Positions 20,016 to 30,619 of a stretch of DNA of 64,000 nucleotides are shown here, piece by piece (position 1 is the stretch's first letter; every line of letters starts with the position of its first letter). The position numbers and the translations under genes are program-made. Under the pieces are notes generated by a model. The model was not told where the DNA came from. It worked only from the letters and a program-made list of their open reading frames with translations, and did not search any database. The DNA lies in NCBI GenBank assembly GCA_963585895.1, contig OY757913.1, positions 104,614,279 to 104,678,278 of the forward strand. The letters are read 5' to 3'. The DNA comes from Sepioteuthis lessoniana (taxonomy: Eukaryota > Mollusca > Cephalopoda > Myopsida > Loliginidae).

Positions 20016-20440
20016 TAATTCAATTTATATAACACCTCCATTTAAAAATAAAAATAGGTAGAAAATACTTTTTTATATTCTTAATAAAATTTATTCAAAC
20101 TTAAGCCAAAATGGCTTCTGCTCAGTAGAGGTTCTTTTTTTAAATTATATTAATGAGATGTAGCAATTAAATCGAAATTTTTAGAGAATGGAGCTGAGTG
20201 AAGAGAAGATTAGGAAGGCACGGATGAACGTAGTAGGAAACAAAAATTTCTGACCAATGAGATTATTATTGACCTTGGATAAAGTCATCTACATATACTT
20301 TACTGTTGAAAAATAGTCACAGTAGAGATTGTTTCACAAGAATTCTTGGTAAGAAGTTAATTTTGTGAAAGACATCATGAAAGCATGGCGAACCGACAAC
20401 AATAAGGTTTAATCTAAATGTAGACAATAAAGAATCATAA
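20016..20440. other. No recognisable feature
   Basis: AT-rich. Nothing assigned. Confidence 0.4.
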
Positions 20441-20760
20441 AACGAATATGACAAGGGAAACTGAAACTAAAATGAAAGTAAGACAAAGACAAAATAAAAG
20501 TAGAAAGGAGAGTTAAAGAATCAGAAATGAAAGTGAAAGTAGTAATAACATATGGTGTCGGGTAAAGTCAAAATTACGAAGAAAAACCTTTAAAAACGAA
20601 AGAAACTATAAAAGGCAAGGACAAATAATTGAAGAAACAAGAAAAAACGAAGGTAAAACGGAAGATAGAATGAAAGTTTCAAATAAAATTAGAAAGAAAA
20701 AAAATGAAATTGATAGTTGGAGGAAAAGAAGGTCACATTCAAAGTGAAATTGAAAGAACA
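20440..20760. repeat. Purine-rich GAAAGT-type tract
   Basis: Same loose GAAACTAAAATGAAAGTA-type composition as 11455-13640. Confidence 0.6.
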
Positions 20761-20959
20761 TCATTTCGCTGTAGGCGGATCTTAGCAAAGAAGTCGTCAC
20801 TCTCATTTCTGTCGTCATAAAAGCCGCGTCTTTTATGCGGCCCTGAGAACGAATCCTCTCAACTTATTTTAAAATGGTTTCCGGCGAAGTTTCAATGCCC
20901 CATGTTTTTTTGTTTTGTTTTGTGGAGACTTTTTATTTCACACGCGACACACACGAATA

Positions 20960-20979
20960 CATACACACACGTGTGTATG

Positions 20980-21022
<43 letters not shown>
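20960..21022. repeat. Compound (CA)(GT)(TA)(GT) microsatellite
   Basis: Alternating CA, GTGTAT, TA and GT repeats. Confidence 0.9.
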
Positions 21023-21024
<2 letters not shown>

Positions 21025-21221
21025 TCTATTGTTGCTTTCGTTTGAAATCATTCTTTTATATTTTCATGTGTAACTGAGTTTCTCTCTGTGGCATGGTTTT
21101 TACATTTCTATTATATACTTTTATCTATCTATTATCAACGCACACATGGTAATACTAACACAAGCGTGCACACACACACAGAGAAACACACTTAAAGATA
21201 CACACTAAGACACAGAGAAAA

Positions 21222-21475
21222 CAGGCGTGGGTGGCGTAACAATAATCATCACAGGAAATGGACTTGGCCTGACCGGCCAGGTTTAGATCAGAAACGACGT
21301 CGTTTGTCTTCCCTTTGATAAAATTGGGTCAATTTCTTGTTCCTCTAGCTGTAGATAAATATTAGTACACATTGACCTATCTAGCCTTCGTAAGGCAACC
21401 CATACTTGAGAAAGAAAAATCTGAATCCAAACAGGCTGTGTTACGTAGAAACAGATCATGTGTCGCTTTTTTCTC
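21222..21475 (+). mobile_element. SINE-a copy, strongly diverged
   Basis: Head GGCGTGGGTGGCGTAACAAT, then CAGGAAATGGACTTGG, AGGCAACCCATACTTGAGAA and GATCATGTGTC line up in order with intact SINE-a copies. Many substitutions. Confidence 0.55.
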
Positions 21476-21688
21476 TTAACAGATGATTTGTATATATGAA
21501 CACAAATAGTGTCTCTCAGTCACAAACATGCACTCATTCACATGTATAACTTGTCCTAAGCACAAAGATAGGAAATAAATGTGCAAATATTAACAAAAAT
21601 GAATAATAGAGGCACAACACATAAGTTGAAGATGCGTGTATAAAACAATGGTTAATTAAACCTTCCATAACTTAATTACCTACGGAAG

Positions 21689-21691
<3 letters not shown>

Positions 21692-21736
<45 letters not shown>
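21692..21736. repeat. (TA)n microsatellite
   Basis: Uninterrupted TA repeats. Confidence 0.95.
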
Positions 21737-21738
<2 letters not shown>

Positions 21739-21894
21739 TGTTTTTAAACCTCCAACGTGTCGAATCATCTGATGAGATAAAGAGTATAATGATATTCTTC
21801 GCCGAAATAAATTTATAAAGACAATTTAACCAGGTTTGAGTTTTCTTCTAATTGCAATATATTTTATATATATCCGTATATGTGAGTGATTCTG

Positions 21895-22626
21895 TGTTAT
21901 ATACTCATCTACAGTATCATTACGACACAATAAATAAACAGACGCAGGAGGACTTCTTTATAAATATATATACCTCTCACTTTATTGCAAGGGTTCAAAA
22001 GGGTTGTTCAAGGTTTGCGTGTGAGAGGGTGTTGGAGATTGAATATAACTGCAATATTTTGACCCCACTGTTATGACCGTCACGTTGTGTCTTTCTTGTT
22101 CTCTAGGGCTGCTCAACCGGAGGCCTAGGGCCCACTCTGCTGGATGCTGGCTTTCTTTACTGCATCTTATCAGCATCTTCTCTGGACCCCAAACTCCATT
22201 GGGTTTCCCGAGGGCCCCGTCGGCCGGGTGTGGCCTTCCCTACCACATCTCCACTCCAACTGTCTGGAACTCTACTGGCAACTTCCCTGGCCCCCTGGGC
22301 GTCGAACTCAACTGGAACCGGAACTCAATTCCACTGGCTCATCGAACTCAACTGAGTTATATAATCGTTCGACGCCCACTCGATCTTTTAATTCGAAAGT
22401 TTAATCGTCATCAAGTGGGAATAACTGTCATGCAGTTCAGAGGTCACTCTCTTCCGGTGCATCACTCTGTAGTGTACCATGGGAATTTCTTTTGCTCGTC
22501 CCATTTCATCAGCCAATTTCCGCCCACGCGATTTCCTCTCATAACTGCCATTAGAATGTGTCACTTCTTTCCGGTGCATTACCTTGAATGGCATTTTTGG
22601 CCGGGTCAAAAGGTCAAAACATAACA
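21895..22626 (-). mobile_element. Solo LTR, copy 3
   Basis: A 732-bp segment. Plus strand begins TGTTATATACTCATC and ends AAAACATAACA, flanked by an exact TCTG at 21891-21894 and 22627-22630. Read on the minus strand it starts TGTTATGTTTTGACC, carries a TATA-like ATTATATAACTCAG and an AATAAAGTGAGAGG polyadenylation signal, and aligns with 5682-6356 along its length. Long GC-richer frames inside (22073-22624) are LTR sequence, not genes. Confidence 0.9.
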
Positions 22627-22710
22627 TCTGTGTGTGTTTGCATTATTGTACATTCTTCTGGCATCTACAATGGAATTTTAAGAATTTTAATCATAGATTA
22701 TTTACTAGGT

Positions 22711-22742
22711 CAAAATAGATAGATAGATAGAGAGATAGATAG
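22711..22742. repeat. (ATAG)n microsatellite
   Basis: Several ATAG units with one GAG break. Confidence 0.85.
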
Positions 22743-22939
22743 GGTTGAGTCAAAAGCTTTTTAGTACATCAAGTATTTCAGGATGAGTCCCCGTAGAGAA
22801 GTAAATAACGTTCTGGACAGTGACATTATAGGGAGCTATTCCGGTTACTTTCGGACCAAAGCCCTAGGAAGCGGTATGGAACCCTTTATTCCAAAAATCA
22901 TGGGTCACATCGTGCGACTGCTGTTCTTTTACAATAATA

Positions 22940-23008
22940 TTTTTCCTTTGAATTACGAACAAATGTTGATATACCATTAAACAAAGAAATAAAAACGAAT
23001 CAAACCAA
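22940..23008 (+). mobile_element. Orphan SINE-b type 3' tail
   Basis: GTTGATATACCATTAAACAA, AGAAATAAAAACG and AATCAAACCAAAC match the 3' end of SINE-b. The upstream 200 bp, including a 65-residue frame at 22783, does not match the SINE-b head. It may be another element using the same tail. Confidence 0.45.
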
Positions 23009-23227
23009 ACACCATATTTCAGTGTTTGTTCAAAATGAGCAACTAATGGTGTTGTTGACTTATGGATGTTTGTGAAGGTCCAAATTCTGCAGAAAATGTA
23101 TTGTATAGCAGAGAAAGACAACAATGCTGAAGTATAAAATATAATATGTGTCTTTCTTTTTTTTTCCTTTTATAACCCGTAATATACGTATGGGTAGAGA
23201 AGATAGAGTTAGAGAGGGATGAAATGT

Positions 23228-23270
23228 ACACACACACACGCACACACATAAACGCACACACATACACAGG
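23228..23270. repeat. (CA)n microsatellite
   Basis: Interrupted CA repeats. Confidence 0.85.
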
Positions 23271-23435
23271 GGCGACAAAGCGGTTTTTCTGTGAACCCCA
23301 TCTGCCTTTTTTCTCTTCGTTCGGCCAGGTCGAAATCCCACATGTTTTTTTGTTGTTTTTTTTTTTTCCGGACGACCACGGTCACAATTTTCAGCTAGCG
23401 TTGCAAGTGGACATATCTATTATCTAACATGTTAC

Positions 23436-23685
23436 CCTGGCAACTTACACGTCACTTCCATTGAGGAAATGCTGGTGTCCTGTTTACTTTAGGAAACTGG
23501 TGTACTTACTGTTGCTTTTCAGCTTCCAGCGTTCGACTCTTCAAGCATGTCACCGATGCAATTTAAACGGCATTGCCACTGGGGCATATGCTTCCTGTTT
23601 AGTTTAAGAAACTAGTCTATTTCTTACGATGTCTCCCACGCAATTTACGTGGCATGTCAAAAGGGTCTTCAAGGCAGCATTAAAT
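23436..23685 (+). repeat. Dispersed repeat X, copy 2
   Basis: Inverted relative to 3721-4012. Contains two TCCTGTTTA(C/G)TTTA(G/A)(G/A)AAACT motifs and ends AAAGGGTCTTCAAGG. Confidence 0.5.
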
Positions 23686-23694
23686 AAATGGGCA

Positions 23695-23897
23695 GTTCCT
23701 TGTGCTTGATTGTTTTTCAACCATTTCAAGCAAGGGACTTCTCTTCCAAAACAGAAGATCTCGCAGGCGTTGGTTTTTATTTTAGGCTTGTATTACCTTC
23801 TTTGAAACGTCTGAACCAGTTGTGTGCCACACGTTCATTGACAGTTTCTGAGAATTTCATATCACTGCGTTATTTTGTCTCTGCCCTTGCAGTCAGT
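23695..23897 (-). mobile_element. Mariner-like transposase fragment of a second subfamily
   Basis: On the minus strand one frame reads SETVNERVAHNWFRRFKEGN, then TSLK-stop-KPTPARSSVLEEKSL. The NWFRRFKEGNTSL(x)xKP(R)xGR pattern is the helix-turn-helix end of mariner transposases of the SETMAR-like type. It differs from the EWHKRFREGRES type found at 1.7 and 37 kb. No catalytic region and no inverted repeats are visible. An in-frame stop shows decay. Confidence 0.65.
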
Positions 23898-23929
23898 CCT
23901 TTGATCTATATATGCATAAAATAGTCCAA

Positions 23930-23977
23930 AAATCGAGGTGACTCTACGGCTCTTTACTTATTACACCACGAGGACCC
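23930..23977 (-). mobile_element. SINE-b head fragment
   Basis: TTTACTTATTACACCACGAG is the complement of the tRNA-like head. The rest of the element is absent. Confidence 0.5.
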
Positions 23978-24078
23978 TATATTAAAATTGTATAATAGCA
24001 ATTTTTCCTCCAGAAATTATCTATTTATGAAAATGACGAATAAACAATCGAGTAGCATTTAAAAACATTTGTACCAGG

Positions 24079-24310
24079 GAATCTTCGTGATATAGTGGCA
24101 ATGATGCTGGGCAATGAAATTGTAGATAGCGGGTTTGAACTCTAGTCGCACTATAACATTCACTTTTGGACTAATACCGTTGGAAATTTTATGAACCCTT
24201 TTATCTCCCCAACGATGGTTTAAATAGTACTGCGATAGTCTTTCTGCAAGAATGTCTTTGGCATTATATAATTCGCGTAGGTTGTTATGGCATTAAAACA
24301 AAAAAAAAAG
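24079..24310 (+). mobile_element. SINE-b copy, diverged
   Basis: CTTCGTGATATAGTGGCAAT head, B-box-like GGTTTGAACTC, then ATTCACTTTTGGACTAATAC, CGTTGGAAATTTTATGAACC, AAATAGTACTGCG and the tail GTTGTTATGGCATTAAAAC. Confidence 0.7.
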
Positions 24311-24398
24311 CGAAAAAGTTGCATTAGATTTAGGACACAACATGGAAATACACGTCACCAAAAATTGTCACAGAAAATCAGAAAACGTTTTACTGAAA

Positions 24399-24399
<1 letters not shown>

Positions 24400-24446
<47 letters not shown>
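24400..24446. repeat. (TA)n microsatellite
   Basis: Pure TA repeats. Confidence 0.95.
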
Positions 24447-24449
<3 letters not shown>

Positions 24450-24678
24450 AAAATCATTTCATGCAAGCGGAGTCAGGAAATAATTAATTTATATTATTTT
24501 TTCTCACAGGGGGACTTATAACAAGACTCACGTGAAAACTTTCTACAGTCCTTTCTTCCCATTACAAACATCTTTCAACAATGAATGGGCATTGTGAAGA
24601 ACAGGAACGGGAGAGAGGTCTCATGAACTATGTCATCAAATCAATGAACACTTCAATGTGTAAACAATTAAACAAGCG

Positions 24679-24679
<1 letters not shown>

Positions 24680-24716
<37 letters not shown>
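24680..24716. repeat. (TA)n microsatellite
   Basis: Pure TA repeats. Confidence 0.95.
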
Positions 24717-24721
<5 letters not shown>

Positions 24722-24993
24722 CAGTATTGTTACCTGAAAGTCTATTTGTCTTGTGTCTCTGGCTTTTTCTTGAGTTTAAAAAAAATAGATTTCTCATTTT
24801 TTCTACAGCAATCTTCTCTCTTCTCGCTGCATGTAAAAAGAAGAGTCTGAAACTTCTTGTCACAAAAGGCAAAGGATCTGTGAGCAAAAAAAAAAGCGTA
24901 CTTTTTATTTTGTTCTCCTTGCCAGAATTTGAAGACTTTTCCTTGTCGAACTTTTTATTGAAATAATATTGTTTATTCTTATATATATATATT

Positions 24994-25283
24994 GTGGCAA
25001 AGAAGCAAAAGTAAAGTGGCCTCCCGATTTTTAAAGGAAAGATTTAGAAGTCATCAGTAGAGCTTAGCTCTGATTGGCAGTTGCAAAATTATATATAGAG
25101 CCTTTTCTGTGGTCATTTTTTTTCTCCTTCTGTGGATGCGCAGGTTAGCTGCCGGGATGGGAGTTGGAGTAAGATCAATGCCAACTGGGTCATTTGAGTG
25201 AGGGGGTCTGATGTTGCAAGACGCGAAACCCCCCATGAACCCAAAGGAAACATCACTGATGACCCATCCCGATGCATCAACGA

Positions 25284-25287
<4 letters not shown>
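24994..25287 (+). repeat. Promoter-like dispersed repeat W, copy 2
   Basis: Starts TTGTGGCAAAGAAGC after a TA run and is cut at its right end by another TA array. Contains CTCTGATTGGCAG (inverted CCAAT) followed by AATTATATATAGAGCC (TATA box) and the conserved CTGCCGGGATGGGAGTTGG and GATGACCCATCCCGATGCAT blocks. Probable LTR or promoter of an unknown element. Confidence 0.6.

Positions 25288-25320
<33 letters not shown>
25286..25320. repeat. (TA)n microsatellite
   Basis: Pure TA repeats directly at the end of repeat W. Confidence 0.95.
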
Positions 25321-25322
<2 letters not shown>

Positions 25323-25737
25323 GAATTCGGGAATGTACGTAAAGTGACATTTTTATAGTTGTTATTTCATCTACTTATAATTATGATAATCTGTCTCTAT
25401 GTAAAGCTTATTTTACCAATCCATCATATAGCCCACTTCCAATATTGCTCTTGTTCGGTCTTATGTCAAACTCACAGAAATATATAATTAATGCACTCAA
25501 ACATTAGATGCACCCCATTTCTCTCAGTGTCCGCCTCTCTCTAACCCTCAATGCTCTCTCGCTATTTCTCTGCCCCCTCTCTCACACACACATACACACC
25601 AATAAGCACATTTTTTGAGAGCATTTCCTTACTATTGTATTTAGTCCATACTAGAAATCGGAGTCTGATTGGGTTATGCAAAATCTAAGTTACGTTTGGT
25701 ATTTTTATGCAAATATTGGGCCATATAGACAAAATCA
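25321..25737. other. No recognisable feature
   Basis: Contains a short CT/CA-rich patch near 25540-25600. Nothing else assigned. Confidence 0.4.
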
Positions 25738-26576
25738 GAGTAAATGGCTTCGAGTTGACGAAGTAAAGAAGCAAAAGGTACCCCGCAAAAACAATCACTG
25801 ACGTCGACTACGCTGATGACTTGGCGTTACTGGCGAATACGCCTAATCAAGCAGAGACACTACTGCATAGTTTGGAACGTGCAGCATTAGTCATTGGCCT
25901 CCATGTCAATGCACACAAAACTGAATATATGTGTTACAACCAAGCGGGCAGTATTACCACACTAGACGGAGCCTCTCTGAAACTAGTAGACAAATTCACC
26001 TACCTAGGAAGTAGAATCTCATCAACCGAAAAAGACATCGAGACACGACTAACGAAAGCATGGACAGCTATCGATAGGCTCTCGATCATATGGAAATCAG
26101 ACCCGACCGATAAAATGATACGCAGTTTCTTCCAGGCAGCGGTTGTATCGATACTGTTATATGGATGCACTACATGGACACTAACAAAACGGCTGGAGAA
26201 GAAGCTAGACGGCAATTACACAAGAATGCTGCGAGCAATCTTGAACAAGTCCTGGCGGTAACACCCCACAAGACACCAACTGAACGGCCACCTGCCTCCT
26301 ATCACGAAAACTATTCAAGTTAGACGAACCAGACACGCAGGACACTGCTGGAGAAGCAAGGACGAGCTCATAAGTGATGTATTCCTATGGACCCCCACAT
26401 ATGGCCAAGCAAAAGCAGGACGACCAGCTCGAACTTACATACATCAGCTATGTGAGGACACAGGATGCAACCCTGAAGACCTGCTGGAGGCGATGGATAA
26501 TAGGGAGAAGTGGCGAGAGAGGGTCAAAGATATCCGCGCTGGCGGCCCGACATGATGATGATGATGACAATGATGA
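25738..26576 (+). mobile_element. LINE-r (RTE-like) copy, 5'-truncated, best preserved coding part
   Basis: Covers the end of the reverse transcriptase through the C-terminus and the (ATG)n tail. The 25800 region encodes DYADDLALLANTP, the catalytic YADD box. The frame breaks once near 26261 (TGGCGGTAACACC). Downstream pieces encode GHLPPITKTIQVRRTRHAGH, GRPARTYIHQLCEDTGCNPE and DNREKWRERVKDIRAGG. Full RTE elements also have an endonuclease and the N-terminal reverse transcriptase, which are absent. Confidence 0.9.
25821..26261 (+). pseudogene. LINE-r reverse-transcriptase C-terminal ORF, truncated
   Basis: 146 residues. The YADD box lies just before the first Met, so this Met is not the true start and translation would be open upstream. 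Visible motifs are HVNAHKTEYMCYN, KLVDKFTYLGSRISSTEKDI, RLTKAWTAIDRLSIIWKSD, FFQAAVVSILLYGCTTWTLT and LDGNYTRMLRAILNKSWR. It ends at a stop created by a small indel, because the conserved HPTRHQL-like continuation follows in another frame. Confidence 0.85.
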
Positions 26577-26862
26577 GAGACCTATTCTAAAAGATGAGTT
26601 CTTTTCGAAATTTGTACTAAATATTTCCAGCATTGTGTGACCACCAAGCTAAGCTTAATAAATAGCATTCAGTTTAAATTTAATAGGCAATTTTTACTAA
26701 ATAATATGTAATCTCTCTCATCAATGTTTGTCAGTGAATTAAATAAATTCATAAGAAATATCACGTTGAAAAACGTATATTCTATACGATATTTTTATAA
26801 CTATTGAATGATTAATTGTGACAATATGTTAACTCTTCTAGAATTATTTTTGCCGAGAGCTA
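26577..26862. other. No recognisable feature
   Basis: AT-rich flank between LINE-r and the SINE-b duplication. Confidence 0.4.
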
Positions 26863-26877
26863 ACGTTTGGTTTTGGT

Positions 26878-27113
26878 TTAGGTTTCTTTGTTTAATGGCA
26901 TATCAACCTTTGTAGGATATTTAATGCCAATGCTATTCTCCTAGAAGAACGGTAGTGGTACTATTTAACCCATAGCTGGGGGGATAAGGGGGTTCATACC
27001 TTTCCCAAGGTATTTGCCCGAAAGTGAACGTAATGGCGCGACTAGAGTACAAATTCGCCTACTACGATTCCGCAGTCCATCGCTTTAAGCATTACACTAC
27101 GAGGACACCCCCA
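26878..27113 (-). mobile_element. SINE-b copy with 15-bp duplication
   Basis: Nearly complete. Plus strand shows the tail TTTAATGGCATATCAACCTT, the body AACCCATAGCTGGGGGGATA and CGAAAGTGAACG, then the head complement CATTACACTACGAGGACACC. Exact ACGTTTGGTTTTGGT flanks it at 26863-26877 and 27114-27128. The insertion site is the 3' tail of a SINE-c copy (27124 onward). Confidence 0.88.
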
Positions 27114-27645
27114 CGTTTGGTTTTGGTGGATTTTATGGCATATCAACTATCAAAAGATATTTAACGCCAAATTATATTATCACATATCGTATATGATTTG
27201 TAATCTCATAGTTTGTAGGTAACGATTTTAAATGAGCCTGAGGTCATTTGTGTGCATACTGTTAAATGGTTTTAAGTATTATATATAATTCAATATTTTA
27301 TTGACAATCTTATTTTCTTATAAGACAGAGATAATTTGTTAGAACACAAATATTACTATTGTTTGAACACAGTTAAATGGTTCCAAATCTTCTAACGCAA
27401 ATACTACTATTCAATTGTAATCATTTGTTTAAACTCACTTAGTTTCAATCATTGCTATTATTATAAAGAGTTTTATATGCCTCCAGTTAAATAGTTACAA
27501 GCATCTAACCACAAACAATTCATTTTAGGCACACTGTTAAAGTGCCTCAAGTTTGCTAATTTACACTGATGATTCTATTCTTAATTACTCATTTGTTAGT
27601 TCACATTTAGGTTGTTGTATATATTGGTATGTATCACTAATTATT
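27114..27645 (-). mobile_element. SINE-c copy, headless, diverged
   Basis: Tail TTTTATGGCATATCAACTAT and TTTAACGCCAAAT, then units with GTTAAATGGTT, AATCATTTGTTTAA and CACACTGTTAAA repeated about five times. The diagnostic head is not seen. Confidence 0.55.
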
Positions 27646-27659
27646 CAATACGACAGTAA

Positions 27660-27862
27660 TTTATTGTTTTAGTTCGTTTTTTATGTAGTTTCATATTAAC
27701 TTTCTTGGCTTATTTAATGCCAAAGCCATCCTCGCCAAAGAGGAGTAGTGGTGCCTTTTAACCAATAGCTTGGAGGATAAGGGGGGTTCATACCTTTACC
27801 AAGGGTATTAGTCTAAATGTAAACGTAATAGGGCGATTGGAGTTCAAACCCGCGGTCCAGCA
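27660..27862 (-). mobile_element. SINE-b copy, 5' head missing
   Basis: Tail TCATATTAACTTTCTTGGC, body AAGCCATCCTCG and AGGATAAGGGGGGTTCATAC, then GGAGTTCAAACCCGC (B-box complement). The A-box end is lost. Confidence 0.65.
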
Positions 27863-28144
27863 TCTTTAGTTGTTTTTAAGCAGTTTCTTTTTATTTCACA
27901 CTGTCCCACCAAATAGGAATACTTCTTAAACAAATCATTTGACCCATAGATGGGACCCTCACAAATACTACCTCCCTGAGTCTGAGTAGACCAGAAATTA
28001 ATAGCAATGAAAAGGTAATTCATTCCCAAGATCTCATCATCATATGAAGTTTTATGTAAAAGCCAAGATCCCGTTTTGGGAGGTGTCCTACAACACTTCA
28101 AGGGATAGGCCACGTATCCTAAGCCCCAGCTGATAGGGTAGAAG
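27863..28144. other. No recognisable feature
   Basis: Nothing assigned. Confidence 0.4.
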
Positions 28145-28560
28145 TTAATGCTGGGAAATGGACGTAGAATTAAAATAAATATTATAGAGAATGTGAAATC
28201 ATCAGGGATATAAATGTCAGAATGAAAGTGAAAATAAGTATAAAATTTTTTATGTTCAACGTGAAAGTGTCAATAAAGAAATGTGAGAAAAAGTTGAAGT
28301 ACGAATAAAATATCGGAACGAAAATGAAATCATCACTAAAAATATACGTAAAAATGAAAGTAAGAATATCATTGTCTATTAAAAGGCGAAATAACTATAA
28401 AATAAAAATTTAAAGTAAAAGTGAAAGTGAAAGTTATAATAAGAATATGATTGCGAGAAAATAAAAAATAACAATAAAAATGAATGTCTGAAGAAACGAA
28501 ATTGAAAGCAGCAACACATGAACGGTAAAATCAAATTTGAATAACGAAGAAATAAAGGAA
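28145..28560. repeat. Purine-rich GAAAGT-type tract
   Basis: AATGAAAGTGAAAATAAGT-type units, like 11455-13640. Confidence 0.6.
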
Positions 28561-29560
28561 ATATGTGAACAGTCTGAGATAGATAAGGACATATTGAGAT
28601 AGACAAAAGGGTAGACATATATGAACAGTCTGAGATAGATATAGACACACCGAGAAAGACAAAATTGAAGGAGAATATGAGCTGTCCGAAATGGAGATGG
28701 ACACTCTGAGAAAGACGAAAGGGTACAAAGATGTGGATAGTCCGAGAGAGGGATTGAAAAAGTGAGATAGCATGTTAAGATGATACTATTTACCAACCCC
28801 TCCCCTCGGACAGGATATGACACAAGGTCACTTTTTTAAGCAGAGATTAACAGGTTTGAATTCAGAGTTTTTCTTCTCCTAGACTAGTTGCCTAACCAAG
28901 GCTGAAGACCCTAGTCTGTCCTACTATTTACCCATAGCTGGAGGGAGAATAATTGGATTCATACTTTCCCCAAGGGTTTTAGTGCTATGTGAAATGCAAT
29001 CAGTCTCGTCCAGGATTTGAACTCGTGTCGCCGTGTCCATTTCCTACGACGATAACGATTACACCACGGGCACCTCCAAGAATGATAAGATGATATAAGC
29101 ATTCTCGAATAGACATGGACATACCAGGATATAAAAAAAATGGAAGAAACATATGAACAGTCCGAGAAAAATACAGACACAATGGGATATACAAAAGGCT
29201 AGAAATATGTAAACAGTCCGCGATATACATGGACACATAGAAAGAGACAAATTGGTTGGAAGATAACATTCAGAGACAGATATGGAAATACCGAGAAGGA
29301 AAAAAAAGGCAGGAAGATGTTAACAGCCCGAGACTGATATGGAGATAGTGAGATAGGCAATTAGGTAAAATGAAGTGAGTGGTTCTAGATAGATATAGAT
29401 ACACAAAGAGGGCGAACACTCCGAGAAAGATATGAACATACATACATAGAAAGATGGGTAAACATATGAACAATCTGGAATAGATTTAGATACACTGAGA
29501 AAGAAAAAACGTTTAAAGAATAGTCCGAGGGAGATATGGACATACTAAGATGAACTTATG
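28561..29560. repeat. 56-bp minisatellite array split by SINE-a
   Basis: The motif AGTC(C/T)GAGA recurs at 28571, 28627, 28683 and 28739 (exactly 56 bp apart) and at 29159, 29215, 29325 and 29381, with later units shortened. Each unit has a GAGATAGATATGGACACA-like core. The array is interrupted by SINE-a at 28786-29083. Minus-strand frames show the same period as recurring SxTVHI motifs, which are not genes. Confidence 0.8.
28786..29083 (-). mobile_element. SINE-a copy inside the minisatellite
   Basis: Full-length. Plus strand begins CTATTTACCAACCCCTCCCC and ends GATTACACCACGGGCACCTC. TAAGATGATA flanks it at 28776-28785 and 29086-29095. Confidence 0.88.
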
Positions 29561-29640
29561 TAATTAACTCTCCGGATAATGATAATAAAATTAATATTTA
29601 CCAAGACGTAGATGATACCCTGAATAATAAGGGATTCAAA

Positions 29641-30092
29641 CTATCATCATCATCAACATTTTGTGCCGCCAGCATGGATATCCCTGACCCTCTCTCGTCA
29701 CTCCTCCTTATCGTTCATCGCTTCTGGCAGGTCTTCAGGGCTACATCCTGTATCCTCACAGAGCTGCTGTATGTATGTTTGAGCTGGTCGTCCTGCTTTT
29801 GTTCGGCCATATGAGGGGGTCCATAGGAGTAAATCACTTATGTTCTCGTTCTTGCTTCTCCAGCATTGTTTTGCATGTATGGTCCGTCTAATTTGTATAG
29901 TTTTCGTGATGGGAGGCAAGCAGCCGTACAGTTGGTGTCTTGTGGGGTGTTGTCTCCATTACTTGTTCAATATCGCTTGTAGCATTTTTGTGTAATTGCC
30001 GTCTATCTTTTTCACTAGCCGTTTTGTTAGCGTCCAAGTAGTGCATCCATATAGCAGTATCGATACGACCGCTGCTTGGAAGAAACTGCGTT
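29641..30092 (-). mobile_element. LINE-r 3' fragment
   Basis: Plus strand begins CATCATCATCAACAT (tail). Minus-strand coding includes PPITKTIQIRRTIHAKQCWR, GRTKAGRPAQTYIQQLCEDT and LPEAMNDKEE. It extends further 5' to the stretch encoding FFQAAVVSILLYG (near 30060-30090), then stops. Confidence 0.85.
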
Positions 30093-30463
30093 TAACTTTT
30101 TAAAAAATGATTCAAACTATAACAATATGGAAATTCCGGCAAAATTTTTAAAAATATGAGCAATAATGAGAGTGAAAATAAAAACGAAATAACTTTAGAA
30201 GGAAAATGAAAGTAAAGAGAAGGAAATCGACATATGCATAAGATATTAAGATAAAAAGAGAGATTAAACGTGTCATAAAAAATTATCGAGATGGATATCT
30301 TATCTTTTTGTTGTAAAGCTCCAATTCTGATACTCCAAAGTATATGAAATGATATATTGCATCACACCCAGTTACATTTTGGCCAGACTGGTAATACAAC
30401 TTATCCAATCTAGCAGTCATATCATCTTTATCATCAAATATCATTGATAGCACGGATTCTCTG

Positions 30464-30464
<1 letters not shown>
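30093..30464. other. No recognisable feature
   Basis: AT-rich, partly purine-rich (near 30160-30260). Confidence 0.4.

Positions 30465-30504
<40 letters not shown>
30465..30504. repeat. (CT)n microsatellite
   Basis: Pure CT repeats. Confidence 0.95.
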
Positions 30505-30507
<3 letters not shown>

Positions 30508-30619
30508 TCTATTCGTCCCAATCATCCAAGGCTCCCGGCAGGTTTTCCAAATTAAATCCTGCATCCGCAAAGAGCTCATGATGTTAAATAATTACGGAAT
30601 GATTTTTTTCGTTAATTAT

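Noticed and set aside
21768-21800. CTGATGA near 21769 as a hammerhead core
   Set aside because: Following sequence does not form stem II; GAAA is too far away.
22073-22624. 183-residue frame, possible gene
   Set aside because: Lies entirely in a solo LTR with exact target duplication.
28379-28823. Repeated minus-strand protein motif (SxTVHI)
   Set aside because: Period equals the 56-bp minisatellite and several frames show it.
28561-29560. CRISPR-like regular repeats
   Set aside because: Units are contiguous tandem copies of 56 bp with no unique spacers, and the DNA is animal.
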